64,000 nucleotides of DNA, taken from CBDIHP01 sp965279195 (GTDB lineage Bacteria; Planctomycetota; Planctomycetia; Isosphaerales; Isosphaeraceae). Position 1 is the stretch's first letter, and every line of letters begins with the position of its first letter. Location of the stretch: assembly GCA_965279195.1 (NCBI GenBank), contig CBDIHP010000038.1, positions 124,001 through 188,000 on the forward strand, read 5' to 3'. Below are positions 8,184 to 16,855 of this stretch, piece by piece. The notes beneath the pieces are model-generated. The model saw only the letters and a list, made by a program, of their open reading frames with translations, did no database searches and was not told the origin of the DNA. Both the position numbers and the translations under genes were made by a program.

Positions 8184-8446
8184 TCAGAGCGTCCCCTGGG
8201 ACGCCTTGCCGTCATGATACTGAGGCTGGAGGAACAGGGGCGAGTCGTTCACGGCCTCGGCCTCGAACTCCTCACGCCCGGCGTCGGTCAGGCCGGCCCA
8301 CATCCTCTCGAACGCTTCCGTCGCCTGAGAGTTGGGCTGGATCTCTTGGGGGCCGTCGCGCCGGGGGCGAGCTTCGCCGACCCTTGCCTCAAGGAGGCGG
8401 GAATCGATCGCCCCCGGCCGTTCGCAGCATCTCGGTTCGCCGCGTA
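8184..8446 (-). pseudogene. unidentified coding remnant
   Basis: A minus-strand frame is open between a TGA near 8446 and tandem stops at 8181-8186. It has protein-like content at its end (ATEAFERMWAGLTDAGREEF, then DSPLFLQPQYHDG) but no plausible ATG start. It follows the plasmid-initiator fragment on the same strand. I do not recognise the family; it may be a broken plasmid or phage gene. Confidence 0.3.
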
Positions 8447-8447
8447 G

Positions 8448-8798
8448 TCATAAACAATCGCCGAATTTGTCGGCGTCGGTGATCGAGAGCGTCCTCGTCA
8501 CGGGCTTCCCCGACGTGGGGTCGAGGATCTCGTCGTTGAACTCGAGGGTCTTCAAGTTCTCGGAGATGGTGACCGAGACCGACGCGATCAGGGACTCGGC
8601 GAAGTTGAGTTCATCCCGATACCGCTGCGGCCCCTGCGCTCTCGGGGCAGGCCTTCCGCTAGGCCATCCTTGGTCATCGTCCCCTCCCCCGATTCGAAAA
8701 ATCACACCATCGGTCGTGTTCCAGGGTGATTGGATTCGACTCGACGGACGGGTAATCTGCCCGCCCCGGAGTCGAATCGCCCCACAAACCCGCCCCAT
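8448..8798 (-). pseudogene. fragment of a plasmid replication initiator (RepA-like)
   Basis: The segment RYRDELNFAESLIASVSV, then KTLEFNDEILD and SITDADKFG resembles the N-terminal region of replication initiator A proteins seen on planctomycete and proteobacterial plasmids (pattern D-E-x-N-x-A-E-F-P, K-T-L-x-F, T-x-x-D-K-x-G). The frame stops three residues after DKFG, so nearly all of the DNA-binding protein is missing. The N-terminal 60 residues upstream of RYRDEL look non-homologous. Family identity comes from recalled motifs; that it is a remnant is clear from length. Confidence 0.5.
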
Positions 8799-8806
8799 CC
8801 CATCCT

Positions 8807-8957
8807 AGGACGACCTCGGCCGTTTCTGCTGCCTCAACCCCGACTACCCCCGATGCGGCCAGCGTGGCTCCGGCAATCTCACTGTCTGCGACGGCATAGG
8901 CTGCTCTACTGCAACGCCTGCAAGGCCCGCTTCTCCGACGCTACAGGGAGGCCACGA
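8807..8957 (+). pseudogene. zinc-ribbon N-terminus of a transposase-like protein, frameshifted
   Basis: One frame reads FCCLNPDYPRCGQRGSGNLT-VCDG and a neighbouring frame continues HRLLYCNACKARFSDA, together giving the C-x-N-P-D-C/Y ... C-x-x-C-K-x-R-F-S zinc-ribbon pattern found at the start of transposase or helix-turn-helix proteins in these genomes. Nothing of a catalytic domain follows. A base change in the short ggcata stretch near 8899 explains the shift. Confidence 0.35.
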
Positions 8958-9196
8958 TGAACCGCATCACGGTCTTCGAGCACCCGGAAGGAAAGGAGCA
9001 GGCTGCCAACTACACGGCACTCGTGAAAGAGATGGAGAACCGCGGGACCAAGGGAGCTTTCGGCGCGACTTTGAACCCGCTGCCCGATGTGAGGATGGTC
9101 GATCAGGTCATCCGCGAGGACGCGCCCGAGGTGGTCAATGGCCAAGTTCAAGCCCGGAATCCCCGAGAGCTTCACTCTCGACGTCACGGCCGTTAG
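8957..9196 (+). CDS. small hypothetical protein in a mobile-remnant region
   Basis: A 79-residue product with a good ribosome site (GGGAGG seven bases before ATG). No family recognised; it is mixed alpha/beta in character, with TALVKEMENRGTKG and a basic tail (RNPRELHSRRHGR). Its 3' end overlaps the next gene by 59 bases. The surrounding fragments suggest phage or plasmid origin. It could be intact, or its tail could be a readout of a shifted frame. Confidence 0.4.
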   Translation: MNRITVFEHPEGKEQAANYTALVKEMENRGTKGAFGATLNPLPDVRMVDQVIREDAPEVVNGQVQARNPRELHSRRHGR

Positions 9197-9517
9197 AGAC
9201 CTCGACGACTACTTCGACGAACCGAACCCGATGCCGCAGCGGAGGGCAAGGCCTCAGGCGATGCAAGAAGGGGAGGAGGAGGCGCTGCGGATCTCGGACG
9301 AGCCGCTCGCAATGATCCGCAGCGGGACACGAAGGCCAACGAACTCACTCGCGCTGTCGTCCTTCTCGTGCACGAGGCGACGGACGAGCACGACCCGCAG
9401 GCGATCCCGAAACGCGGCAGGCGGGGGACGCCGACGGCCAGGGCGGATCCGCTCGAACTCAAGAACGCATTCCTCCGGGCGTTGCTCAGGAAAAATGGCA
9501 CGGAAACCGCAGCCTGA
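9138..9517 (+). pseudogene. hypothetical protein with one frameshift
   Basis: Starts MAKFKPGIPESFTLDVTAV and DLDDYFDEPNP. At about 9227-9235 the zero frame loses protein character, while the adjacent frame gives a plausible helical continuation (KANELTRAVVLLVHEATDE, then ELKNAFLRALLRKNG) to a stop at 9515. Restoring one base after the CCG of EPNP would join them as a protein of roughly 125 residues. No family recognised. It lies in the run of plasmid/transposon fragments. Confidence 0.4.
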
Positions 9518-9617
9518 TCGCAGGTCGCAGGCGGCGAGCGGTTCCGACGTGCCCTGCCCACGGGCGACGATGCCGCGGCGGGCGAGACCATTGGGGCGCC
9601 GGGGCGACGGGCCTCGA

Positions 9618-10397
9618 TCAGTCGTCAACTTCCGGCTTGGCGAACGCCACCGCCTCGGGCCAAAAGCTGCCGAAGGCGAGCGTGCCCGCGACGCGTCCCC
9701 TGAGCGGGGGCCGGACCGTACGCACGAGGTCGAGGCCGGCTCCGGCGAGGGACGCGGAGTACTCCCGGACGTGCTGGATGTCGGAGATAAGGAGATGACC
9801 GCCCGGCCGGAGCACCCGGACCATCTCGACGAGCGCCCGGGCTCGTTCGGGCGCATCCCCCACGTTGTGGACGGCCCAGGCCGAGACGACCGCGTCGAAG
9901 TGGCCGTCCGGGAACGGCAGCTCTCGCATGTCGGCGGTACGGACCTCGATCCGCTCGGAAACACCCTCGATGCGCGCGTTCTCCACGACGCCCTCCGGCC
10001 CGTTTGCGCTCTGGTCCTCCGCCCGCCACAGGTCGATTCCCACGACCCGACCCGACGGGACTCGCCTCGCGGCCGCGACCGCCAGCAGGCCCCGACCGCA
10101 GCCGACGTCGAGCACCCGCTCATCGCCACGCCAGGGAAGCAAGTCGAGCAGCCGCTCGCGCCCGCGGACCTTTCCGACCCGGCTCTCGAAGACCATGAAG
10201 CCACCCATGCCGAGGGTGTAGATCCCCACGCCGGCGACAAGCCCGCCGAGCACCCCGGACCAAGGTCGGCCCGGCCAGCCGGCGAGCGCCGTAGGGGCGA
10301 GCAGCGAGGCGGCCAACGCTCCGACCAGGAACAAGCCGCGGCCCAGGCCCGGCGCGTCCAGGCCGTAGTCGGGCCTCCGGTTCCAGGGGAGGGCCAT
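9618..10397 (-). CDS. membrane-anchored class I SAM methyltransferase
   Basis: A 259-residue protein with two N-terminal hydrophobic segments (about residues 15-35 and 40-60) followed by a Rossmann methyltransferase domain: VLDVGCGRGLLAVAAA, VVGIDLW, then MRELPFPDGHFDAVVS and VLRPGGHLLISDI. It therefore probably acts at the membrane face. The start at 10397 overlaps the stop of the VOC gene (TGATG), which indicates coupled translation; an upstream in-frame ATG inside the VOC gene is rejected. The partner suggests a small-molecule methylation or detoxification role, but the acceptor is unknown. Confidence 0.82.
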   Translation of the reverse strand: MALPWNRRPDYGLDAPGLGRGLFLVGALAASLLAPTALAGWPGRPWSGVLGGLVAGVGIYTLGMGGFMVFESRVGKVRGRERLLDLLPWRGDERVLDVGCGRGLLAVAAARRVPSGRVVGIDLWRAEDQSANGPEGVVENARIEGVSERIEVRTADMRELPFPDGHFDAVVSAWAVHNVGDAPERARALVEMVRVLRPGGHLLISDIQHVREYSASLAGAGLDLVRTVRPPLRGRVAGTLAFGSFWPEAVAFAKPEVDD

Positions 10398-10783
10398 CAG
10401 CCGCCGACCTCGGTGCAGAGCTCGACCAGGAACCCGTCGGGATCCCGGATGTAGGCGACCGTCTGGCCCCACGGCTTCTCACTCGGCGGGGCCACAAGAC
10501 GTGCCCCGGCCGAGACGGCCCGCTCGACCTCGCGGGGTACGTCATCGGTAACCAGGCCGACCTCGACCGCAGGCGCCGGCTCTTCCGGGCCGGATTCCCT
10601 GAACTCTACCCCGTTCGAGCGGGCGAGTGAGTGCGTGGCGAAGGCCAAGGCCGTCCCCCCCGTCTCGAGCTCAGCATAGCCGCTCTCGTGCACGAAGCGC
10701 CGCACGAGGCCGAAGGCGGCCTCGTAGAAAGCGACGGCCCGCTCGACGTCCGCGACGTACAAGATCGTGTAGCCAAAGCGCAT
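10397..10783 (-). CDS. VOC superfamily protein
   Basis: A 128-residue VOC-fold protein: MRFGYTILYVADVERAVAFY at the start and DPDGFLVELCTE at the end, with WGQTVAYIRDPDG as the second-module signature. Start 10783 is chosen for its strong GGAGG site eight bases upstream and because the fold begins there; a longer frame upstream adds no homology. It overlaps the methyltransferase start and is divergent from an AraC-type regulator, which may regulate both. Ligand unknown. Confidence 0.85.
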   Translation of the reverse strand: MRFGYTILYVADVERAVAFYEAAFGLVRRFVHESGYAELETGGTALAFATHSLARSNGVEFRESGPEEPAPAVEVGLVTDDVPREVERAVSAGARLVAPPSEKPWGQTVAYIRDPDGFLVELCTEVGG

Positions 10784-10913
10784 CGGGAATTCCTCCACGA
10801 AGATTTTCGACGCGTCCCTTCTAGCCGACCGCTTGGCCACCGTCTTGAAGGAATCGGACATCCCCACCGGACCGGCCTTCCCCGCCGGCCGGGGTCCGGC
10901 GTAGAACCAGTCC

Positions 10914-11711
10914 ATGGGAACGTACCGCCAATTCCGGCCGCCCCCGCACCTGTCGGCCTTCGTCGACGCCTTCTGGCTCTATCTCCCGGCCGAGGGCGCG
11001 ACCGAGGCCCCGGAGCTGCGGGTCCTGCCCGACGGCTGCATCGACTTGATCGCCGGCCTCGGACTTGGCCGTCCCGGGGAGAGCGTCGCGCCGACCTCCC
11101 TCGAGGTCTGCGGACCGACCGACCGGCACCGCCTGGTCGGGCTCCCGCCCGCTGTCGCCTGGGCCGGGGCCCGCTTCCGCATCGGCGCCGCCGCGCGATT
11201 GCTCGACATCCACCCGCCGGACCTCTTACGCAGCCAGGTCCCCGCGCTCGACTGTTCGTGCGGGTACGCGGCGCTCCTGGACAGGATGGCGATCTGCCCC
11301 ACGCCGGGGCGGGCGCTCGAGGCGATGTCCTCGTTCCTGTCCACCCTCGCGGACCGGGCGCGGATGGGCCCGAACGACGATCGGACGGCCCGGGCTATCT
11401 CCATGCTCGGACGACCCGGCGGCGACGCGCGGGTTTCCCAGGTGGCCCGGACGCTCGAGGTCAGCGAGCGGACACTCCACCGCGACGTCCGTGCCGCCGT
11501 CGGCCTGTCGCCGAAATCGCTCGGACGTGTGCTCCGGTTCCAGCGGCTGCTCGCGCGGCTCGAGAGCGGGTCGTTCGCCGACCTGTGCAGCCTCGCCCTG
11601 GACACGGGGTACTCGGACCAGGCACACATGACCAGGGAAGTCGCGGAATTCGCGGGGGTCACGCCGACGGCGTTGGGCCGGTCCGGCCACACGAAGAGCC
11701 TCTTTGAATGA
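10914..11711 (+). CDS. AraC family transcriptional regulator
   Basis: A 265-residue regulator. The N-terminal half is a cupin-like sensor domain of the DUF6597 type (FRPPPHLSAFVDAFW, VLPDGCIDLI). The C-terminal half has the AraC double helix-turn-helix (QVARTLEVSERTLHRDV, VGLSPKSLGRVLRFQR and DTGYSDQAHMTREV). It is divergent from the VOC/methyltransferase pair across 130 bp, the likely control region. The effector is not evident. Confidence 0.88.
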   Translation: MGTYRQFRPPPHLSAFVDAFWLYLPAEGATEAPELRVLPDGCIDLIAGLGLGRPGESVAPTSLEVCGPTDRHRLVGLPPAVAWAGARFRIGAAARLLDIHPPDLLRSQVPALDCSCGYAALLDRMAICPTPGRALEAMSSFLSTLADRARMGPNDDRTARAISMLGRPGGDARVSQVARTLEVSERTLHRDVRAAVGLSPKSLGRVLRFQRLLARLESGSFADLCSLALDTGYSDQAHMTREVAEFAGVTPTALGRSGHTKSLFE

Positions 11712-11773
11712 GGGCCCGTACGGGCGGTTACCGCAACCGGGTCTCGGGCATCGACTGTCAGGGGGAAGGCGCC

Positions 11774-12250
11774 ATGAGCAAGCCGAGTCACCTCGAATTC
11801 GACCCGTCGAGGTATCCGTGGCGTCCCGACGTCGACTACCGTGCCGATCCGGGAGCCTACCGGGTGGGCAAGGGCGAGCAGGGCGTCCTGATCTGCGAGC
11901 CGTACAAGGGAGAGCTGGTGCCACTCTGGCGTTTCAAGACGCCGGACGTCGCCCGGGCCAGCAGCAGGGCGATCTACAGGGCCTTCCTCGCGTATCTCCG
12001 CGCTGGCGATTTCGTCGGAGCCGACATGGCCCGGAAGTTCCTCCAGATGGGCTTCACTCGCGCCCGCCGCTACGCGAACTATCGGGGCGGGCGGAAGTAC
12101 GACCGGGAGGACAAGCACCAGCTCGAGAAGGGGACGGGGGATCCGCAGAAAGCGGAGGCGGCCAAGATCTTCTACGAGGCGTGGCAGAAGGCGGAAGCGA
12201 AGCCGGCATACGCGAAGCAGAAGGCGGAATGGCAGGAGAAGTACGGCTGA
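11774..12250 (+). CDS. DUF4385 domain-containing protein
   Basis: A 158-residue protein of unknown function with the family's highly conserved blocks: FDPSRYPWRPDVDYRADP, then VGKGEQGVLICEPYK, LWRFKTPDVARASS, and GADMARKFLQMGFTRARRYA. The tail is Lys/Glu-rich and helical. Start 11774 (after GGGGAAGG) fits the family N-terminus better than the upstream ATG. It follows the AraC gene in the same direction; no functional link is visible. Confidence 0.85.
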   Translation: MSKPSHLEFDPSRYPWRPDVDYRADPGAYRVGKGEQGVLICEPYKGELVPLWRFKTPDVARASSRAIYRAFLAYLRAGDFVGADMARKFLQMGFTRARRYANYRGGRKYDREDKHQLEKGTGDPQKAEAAKIFYEAWQKAEAKPAYAKQKAEWQEKYG

Positions 12251-12314
12251 TCGGTCCCGTGTCGCCTGGCCCGTCCCGCGGGCGTGCGGCACCCGAATCT
12301 GCTACCCTGTTCCC

Positions 12315-12503
12315 ATGGAACTTGTCCTCCTCACCGGCATGTCCGGCGCCGGTAAGTCCACGCTCACCCGCCTCCTCGCCGAGCCCGGGGACAAGGCGGT
12401 CGACCTCGACTCGCCCGATTGGTCGGAGTGGGTACCAGTAAACTTTGAGGGCGACGCAACCTCGCCCGGATCCCCGCCGAGCCGGGGCCGTGACTGGGCC
12501 TGA
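12315..12503 (+). pseudogene. P-loop NTPase/kinase-like gene, truncated
   Basis: The start is a clean Walker A (LVLLTGMSGAGKSTLTRLLAE) followed by VDLDSPDWSEWV, as in shikimate-kinase-like ATP-binding proteins of 160-190 residues. Family-like sequence ends at about 12434 and is replaced by low-complexity residues before a stop at residue 62. The break coincides with the inner end of the broken integrase, so the island end, or a later deletion, probably removed the rest of this gene. Confidence 0.6.
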
Positions 12504-12539
12504 CGAGAAGGGCGGGTCAATCTCTCCTCGGCACCGAGG

Positions 12540-13259
12540 ACGCCGACATCGTGATCGTGATTCGTGCATACGTTGCTTTCCGAGTCGCGCAAGAGGGCGC
12601 CGGTCGACCAGTCGAGGACCAGCCGCGAGACGATCTCGCGGGCACGGTCGGTGAGGTAGATGACGCGGTGGTGCTTCTTCCCCTTGGCCTTGTTCGGCAG
12701 AACACGATCGGCCACGAAGCAAGGTCGACGAAGCGGGACTCGAGCTGCCGGAACTTCTGCATCCGAGCGCCGGTCTCCCACGCCATCTGGATCAGGTCCC
12801 GGAAGCCGGGCTCCTCGACGGCCTGGAGGACAACCGCGCACTCCCCGGGCGAGACGGCCATCTCGCGGGCCTCCCGCGCCGGCTTCTTGATCCAGGCGAG
12901 CGGGTACCGCTCGATCAGCTCCTCGTCGGCCGCCCAGTTGAGCGCGCGCTTCACCGAGCCGATGAAGTCGTGCTTCGTGTTGTTGCCCCACCGGGGAAAG
13001 TCGGCCAGGGCATGCGTGCCTTGGAAGGGCTTGGGGTCCGCCACAGTGAGCTGACGCGTGATCCGCTTCGCGAATCTCTGGTGGTTCTCACGGTAGAACT
13101 CGTAGGTGCGGCGGGCGGGCGTCCGCTCGCACCAGTCGCGGAACCGGTCGAGCACCTCGACGTCGAGGTAGGTAAAAAAGAAGAGACCGCGGGAGGGGAG
13201 GGATTAACCTCCGGCCCGCGGTCCATCAATTCGTGGTAGAGGCGAAAACGCCTCATCAT
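12540..13259 (-). pseudogene. tyrosine recombinase (phage integrase), frameshifted and truncated
   Basis: Pieces of one integrase lie in three frames. The N-terminal piece is FRLYHELMDRGPEV to 13175. The core-binding and early catalytic part contains RTYEFYRENHQRFAKRI, then FIGSVKRALNWAADEELIER and MAWETGARMQKF. A third piece has NKAKGKKHHRVIYLTDRARE. One shift is in a T6 run (plus-strand A6 near 13175), another near 12730. The C-terminal H-x-x-R and Tyr motifs are absent, so the enzyme is dead. It points away from the tRNA-Pro 3' end 170 bp away, the classic layout of an integrated element. Confidence 0.75.
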
Positions 13260-13427
13260 TGTCGGGCAAGAAGCCAGTCTGCTTCATACCGACCTGGACA
13301 TACCAGCAGGAGGTGAACTCCCGCCAAAACGGCTGCCGATAACGGCGAGGAACGATACACGCCCGGCAACTCTGCAGGAGCCCGAAACGGTGTATCGTAC
13401 GTTCGCCGCAAGACCTAATCTACATTC

Positions 13428-13504
<77 letters not shown>

Positions 13505-13638
13505 TCTATCGTGCGAGAGAGATTGTACCGGACCTCGGGGTCCTGTCAACCGCAACTCACCTGGCGGAAGTATCGGCAGACTTCGCATCAGGATTTAGCA
13601 AAAGCAGAGCGGGAGGTCGAACCTCCCGCTCAGGAGAA

Positions 13639-13711
13639 CTCCCCGACTAGGACTCGAACCTAGAACCTAGCGGTTAACAGCCGCTCGCTCTACCGATTGA
13701 GCTATCGGGGA
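13639..13711 (-). tRNA. tRNA-Asn(GTT)
   Basis: A complete cloverleaf on the minus strand: acceptor TCCCCGA/TCGGGGA, D-arm TAGCTCAATCGGTAGAGC, anticodon stem-loop AGCGG-CTGTTAA-CCGCT (anticodon GTT), T-arm GGTTCGAGTCC, discriminator G, no CCA encoded. It lies 134 bp upstream of the tRNA-Pro gene on the same strand. Confidence 0.94.
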
Positions 13712-13851
13712 ATCGACGGGCGAGATCCTACCGGGTGGAGCGGAACCGTTCAAGAGCAGTTTCCAAAAGTCACCCGAAGCTTCGCCGGAAGTCGCCGGGG
13801 AGGAATGAGTTGGGTCATGCATCCCCGGCGACTGGGCTCATGGCCGGGCCT

Positions 13852-14019
13852 TTACTCTTTGGGGGAGTCGGACTTGGCCGAGTGGTGCTCGATGGCCTTC
13901 TCGAGGATGCCGACGATCAGGGCGTTCAAGGAGGCCTTGTCCTCCTTCGCCCAGCTCGCGAGCTGCTCGTGGAGCACCGGTGGCATCCGGATCTGGAAAT
14001 GGACCACGGTTTCGGGCAT
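13852..14019 (-). CDS. Arc-type ribbon-helix-helix protein
   Basis: A 55-residue protein: TVVHFQIRMPPVLHEQLASW gives the beta strand and first helix of the ribbon-helix-helix fold, and KASLNALIVGILEKAIEHH the second helix. Such proteins bind DNA as dimers, either as repressors or as antitoxins; no toxin gene adjoins it. Start 14019 is chosen over a longer frame because the fold begins there and GGGAG precedes it. Confidence 0.72.
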   Translation of the reverse strand: MPETVVHFQIRMPPVLHEQLASWAKEDKASLNALIVGILEKAIEHHSAKSDSPKE

Positions 14020-14316
14020 GACGGGGACTCCCCTGAGAGAGGTTCCAGAGGCCGAGCGGCGGACAACCGGGGGTACGACGCAAACCGAGTGGATCACTCG
14101 GATTGCTGCTACACCTATTGTAACCGAAGATCGGGCGCGGATTCACCAATTTCCCGATAAACTCCTAGAGCCCCCGTCTTCGCGCCCGAAGAGGCGCCTC
14201 CGCGTTGACCGGGCGCGGTCCTCGGGATACTGTCAATCCGGCCATCTCGCCCCGCGTTGGGTCCGCGAGGGGATGGCCCCCTTCCGACACGACGGCCACC
14301 AGGATCGACGCACGCG

Positions 14317-14883
14317 ATGGAATCCAAAGGGCCCACGCAGTCGGAGTACACCCCGCCGGACGATCCGGGCGGGATCGTCCGCAGCTTCGTCGAGCACTGG
14401 GGCATGATGGCCCGGTCCTGGGGCATCAACGCCACCATGGGCGAACTGTTCGCCCTCCTCTACGTCACCGGCAACGACTGGACCGCCGAGGACCTCCGCG
14501 ACCACCTCCGCGTCTCGCGCGGGAATGTGAGCATGAACCTCCGCGAGCTCATCGCCTGGGGCGTCGTGCACAAGGTCCACCGCCAGGGCGAGCGACGCGA
14601 ATTCTACCGCGCCGAGGTCGACGTCTGGACGCTCTTCCGCCGTATCCTCCGCGAACGCAAGAAACGCGAGCTCGATCCCACGCTGCGGGTCCTCGACCGC
14701 GTAGTCGACCAACTCGGCGACGATCCCGAGGGGGCGAGCCGTCGCGCGAGGATCGTGGCCCTGCAGGAATTCTTCACCCTCATCAACAGCCTGGCTGGTC
14801 GCCTCCTCTCGCTGAACCCGCAGGAAATCGAGCATCTCCGCGAACTCCTCGGGCCCCATGGCGAGGAACCCGCCGGGACCTGA
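14317..14883 (+). CDS. GbsR/MarR-like transcriptional regulator
   Basis: A 188-residue protein with a winged helix: FALLYVTGNDWTAEDLRDHL, RVSRGNVSMNLRELIAWGVV and a wing KVHRQGERREFYRAE. The order and the long C-terminal helices (TLFRRILRERKKRELD, then ALQEFFTLINSLAGRLLSL) match the GbsR group, which senses choline or other osmolyte-related signals in some bacteria. Start 14317 is chosen because the fold follows it and upstream residues look random. No osmolyte genes are nearby, so the regulon is unknown. Confidence 0.8.
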   Translation: MESKGPTQSEYTPPDDPGGIVRSFVEHWGMMARSWGINATMGELFALLYVTGNDWTAEDLRDHLRVSRGNVSMNLRELIAWGVVHKVHRQGERREFYRAEVDVWTLFRRILRERKKRELDPTLRVLDRVVDQLGDDPEGASRRARIVALQEFFTLINSLAGRLLSLNPQEIEHLRELLGPHGEEPAGT

Positions 14884-15051
14884 TCGTGTCGAATGTCTTT
14901 TCAGAAAAAATTGAGACACGCCCCTTCACACCATCCCCGGAACGCCTAGAACATGACTGTCGGTGATGGGATCCAAGCGACCGTCACCCGCAAGTCACGA
15001 GCAAACGACCCTGCGAGCCGTCTTCGCAATCTGGGCGGAAGGCGAGGACAA

Positions 15052-15253
15052 CCTACCTTGGGGGTAGGAGCACGCAGGGTAGTCTCTGTACGGGGGACCG
15101 ATCTCGCCATTCGCGGGGTCGAGTCCCCCGTCGGTGTTTCGGGAATCGGTCCCGGACGTGCTGGCTCTTGACCTGCCGTCGTCCAACGTGTGAAGCCCCT
15201 CGGACCCGCATTTTGCCGAGGAAACCAAAGGAGGAGATGCTCCTCGCCCTTTG
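15052..15253. ncRNA. candidate structured RNA or leader upstream of citrate synthase
   Basis: This 554-bp gap between the GbsR-like gene and citrate synthase has no convincing ORF but is dense in perfect stems. They are CCTACC/GGTAGG (15052/15063), AGCACG/CGTGCT (15069/15157) enclosing GGGACCGAT/ATCGGTCCC (15094/15145), which in turn encloses CGGGG/CCCCG. Further on are CCTCGG/CCGAGG (15198/15216) and a GAGGAG-ATG-CTCCTC hairpin at 15231-15245 with flanking CAAAG/CTTTG. Nested stems suggest an RNA, but chance pairing is easy at this GC content. I cannot assign it to a known RNA family. Confidence 0.35.
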
Positions 15254-15437
15254 ACGGAAGGCACTCCGTCGGTTACGTTTTCGAGGGTCGCGACCGTGCC
15301 ACGCGGTCGGCCGACGACCCGACCGAGCCACCGGCCAGGCGAGCGCCCGCGTAAGGTCCTCAGTCCCCGACGCGATCCCCGTCCCCCGCCCTGCCCCACC
15401 AAGAGACTCGGCCCACCACGATCGAGCGGAGTTCGCC

Positions 15438-16586
15438 ATGAGTAATCCGACGGAAGAGTATTATCCAGGTCTCGAAGGCGTGATCGCGGCCGAGTCGGCG
15501 ATCGCCAACGTGGAGGGGCGGCAGGGCAACGGCGGCCTGGAGTACCGCGGCTACAAGATCGAGGACCTGGCCGATCAGGTCTGCTACCTCGAAGCCGCGT
15601 ACCTCCTCCTCCATGGCGAACTCCCCAACTCGGCCCACCTCGCCGAGTTCGACGCCCGTCTCCGCTCGCACCGTGAGATCCCGTCCGCCCTGCTCGAACT
15701 GCTGCCCAAGATCCCCGGCTCGAACCACCCGATGGACGTGCTCCGGACGAGCGTGTCGATCCTGGCCCACTTCGACCCCGAGGTGAACAACGGCCCGTCG
15801 GACCACGCTGCGAATGTCCGCAAGGCCGAGCGGATGCTGGCCCAGGTGCCGACCGCCATCGCCGCCCGCGAGCGGATCTCCAAGGGCAAGCAGCCCGTCT
15901 CGCCCCGGGCCGACCTCGACCACGCGGCCAACTTCCTCTACATGGTCCACGGCGAAGTGCCGTCGGAGACCATGCGGAAGGCGTTCGACCTGTCGCTGGT
16001 CCTCTACGCCGAGCACGAGCTCAACGCCTCGACCTTCTCGGGCCGCGTGACCGTCTCGACGCTCTCGGACATCTACTCGGGCATCGTCGCCGCGATCGGC
16101 ACCCTCAAGGGACCGCTCCACGGCGGTGCGAACGAGGAGGCCTGGAAGGTCCTCGAACAGGTCAAGTCGCCCGAGCTGGCCGAGCAGTGGATCCAGGACG
16201 CCCTCGCCCGCAAGGAGCGGATCATGGGCTTCGGCCACCGCGTCTACAAGACCGGCGATCCCCGGGCCCGGACCCTCAAGCCTCACTGCCAGGCACTCGC
16301 CAAGGAGGTCGGCGACGAGAAATGGGAGCAGATCGCCGAGCCGATCGAGAAGGCGGTCACTGAGCAGAAGCAGCTCCCGCCGAACGTCGACTGGCCGAGC
16401 GCCCGGCTCTACCACTACATGGGCCTGGACATCCACATCTACACGCCGATCTTCGCCATGGCCCGCATCGCCGGCTGGGCGGCCCACATCATCGAGCAGC
16501 TCGACCACAACCGCCTGATGCGTCCCCGGGCCCGCTACATCGGCTCGCCGAACCGCCCGGTCCCGCCGATCGCCTCGCGGAACTGA
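15438..16586 (+). CDS. gltA: citrate synthase
   Basis: A 382-residue citrate synthase, which condenses oxaloacetate and acetyl-CoA to open the TCA cycle. Catalytic residues are visible: His228 in GPLHGGAN, His267 in GFGHRVYK and Asp318 in NVDWPSARLYHYMG. The length matches the short dimeric form rather than the longer NADH-inhibited hexamer of enterobacteria. It stands alone, with a long upstream region that contains several hairpins and a very strong terminator 18 bp after the stop, so it is monocistronic. Confidence 0.95.
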   Translation: MSNPTEEYYPGLEGVIAAESAIANVEGRQGNGGLEYRGYKIEDLADQVCYLEAAYLLLHGELPNSAHLAEFDARLRSHREIPSALLELLPKIPGSNHPMDVLRTSVSILAHFDPEVNNGPSDHAANVRKAERMLAQVPTAIAARERISKGKQPVSPRADLDHAANFLYMVHGEVPSETMRKAFDLSLVLYAEHELNASTFSGRVTVSTLSDIYSGIVAAIGTLKGPLHGGANEEAWKVLEQVKSPELAEQWIQDALARKERIMGFGHRVYKTGDPRARTLKPHCQALAKEVGDEKWEQIAEPIEKAVTEQKQLPPNVDWPSARLYHYMGLDIHIYTPIFAMARIAGWAAHIIEQLDHNRLMRPRARYIGSPNRPVPPIASRN

Positions 16587-16603
16587 ACCCACCCGCATCC
16601 GTA

Positions 16604-16670
16604 GGGTCCGCCATCGCGGACCGGTCTTTCATCCCACGAAAGACCGGTCCGCGATGGCGGACCCTTTTTT
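16604..16670 (+). terminator. Rho-independent terminator of citrate synthase
   Basis: A perfect 27-bp stem (16604-16630 with 16638-16664, beginning GGGTCCGCCATCGCGG) with a 7-nt loop ATCCCAC is followed by six T. The stem is far longer than most intrinsic terminators. The site lies between convergent genes. Confidence 0.93.
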
Positions 16671-16855
16671 CGTTGGTCGCCCGAGCTGAACTGCAATCAC
16701 GGAGGGAATTCCTGGAGGAAACCTTCATTCAGGCGATCGTACGTGTTCATCCATTCGAGACAACGCAACCGGACCGCGACTCGGGACTCTCCTTCGAAAT
16801 GACACGGCCCCGGTGGATCTCACCGGGGGCCGTTGCGAATCGTAATCCGCTCAGA

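Noticed and set aside
15088..15140. A T-arm-like hairpin (CGGGG-TCGAGTC-CCCG) suggesting a tRNA or tmRNA
   Set aside because: No matching acceptor, D-arm or anticodon arm could be built, and no CCA end is present.
14953..15171. A 72-residue plus-strand frame upstream of citrate synthase
   Set aside because: No ribosome site, Gly/Arg-rich composition, and it overlaps the hairpin-rich stretch.
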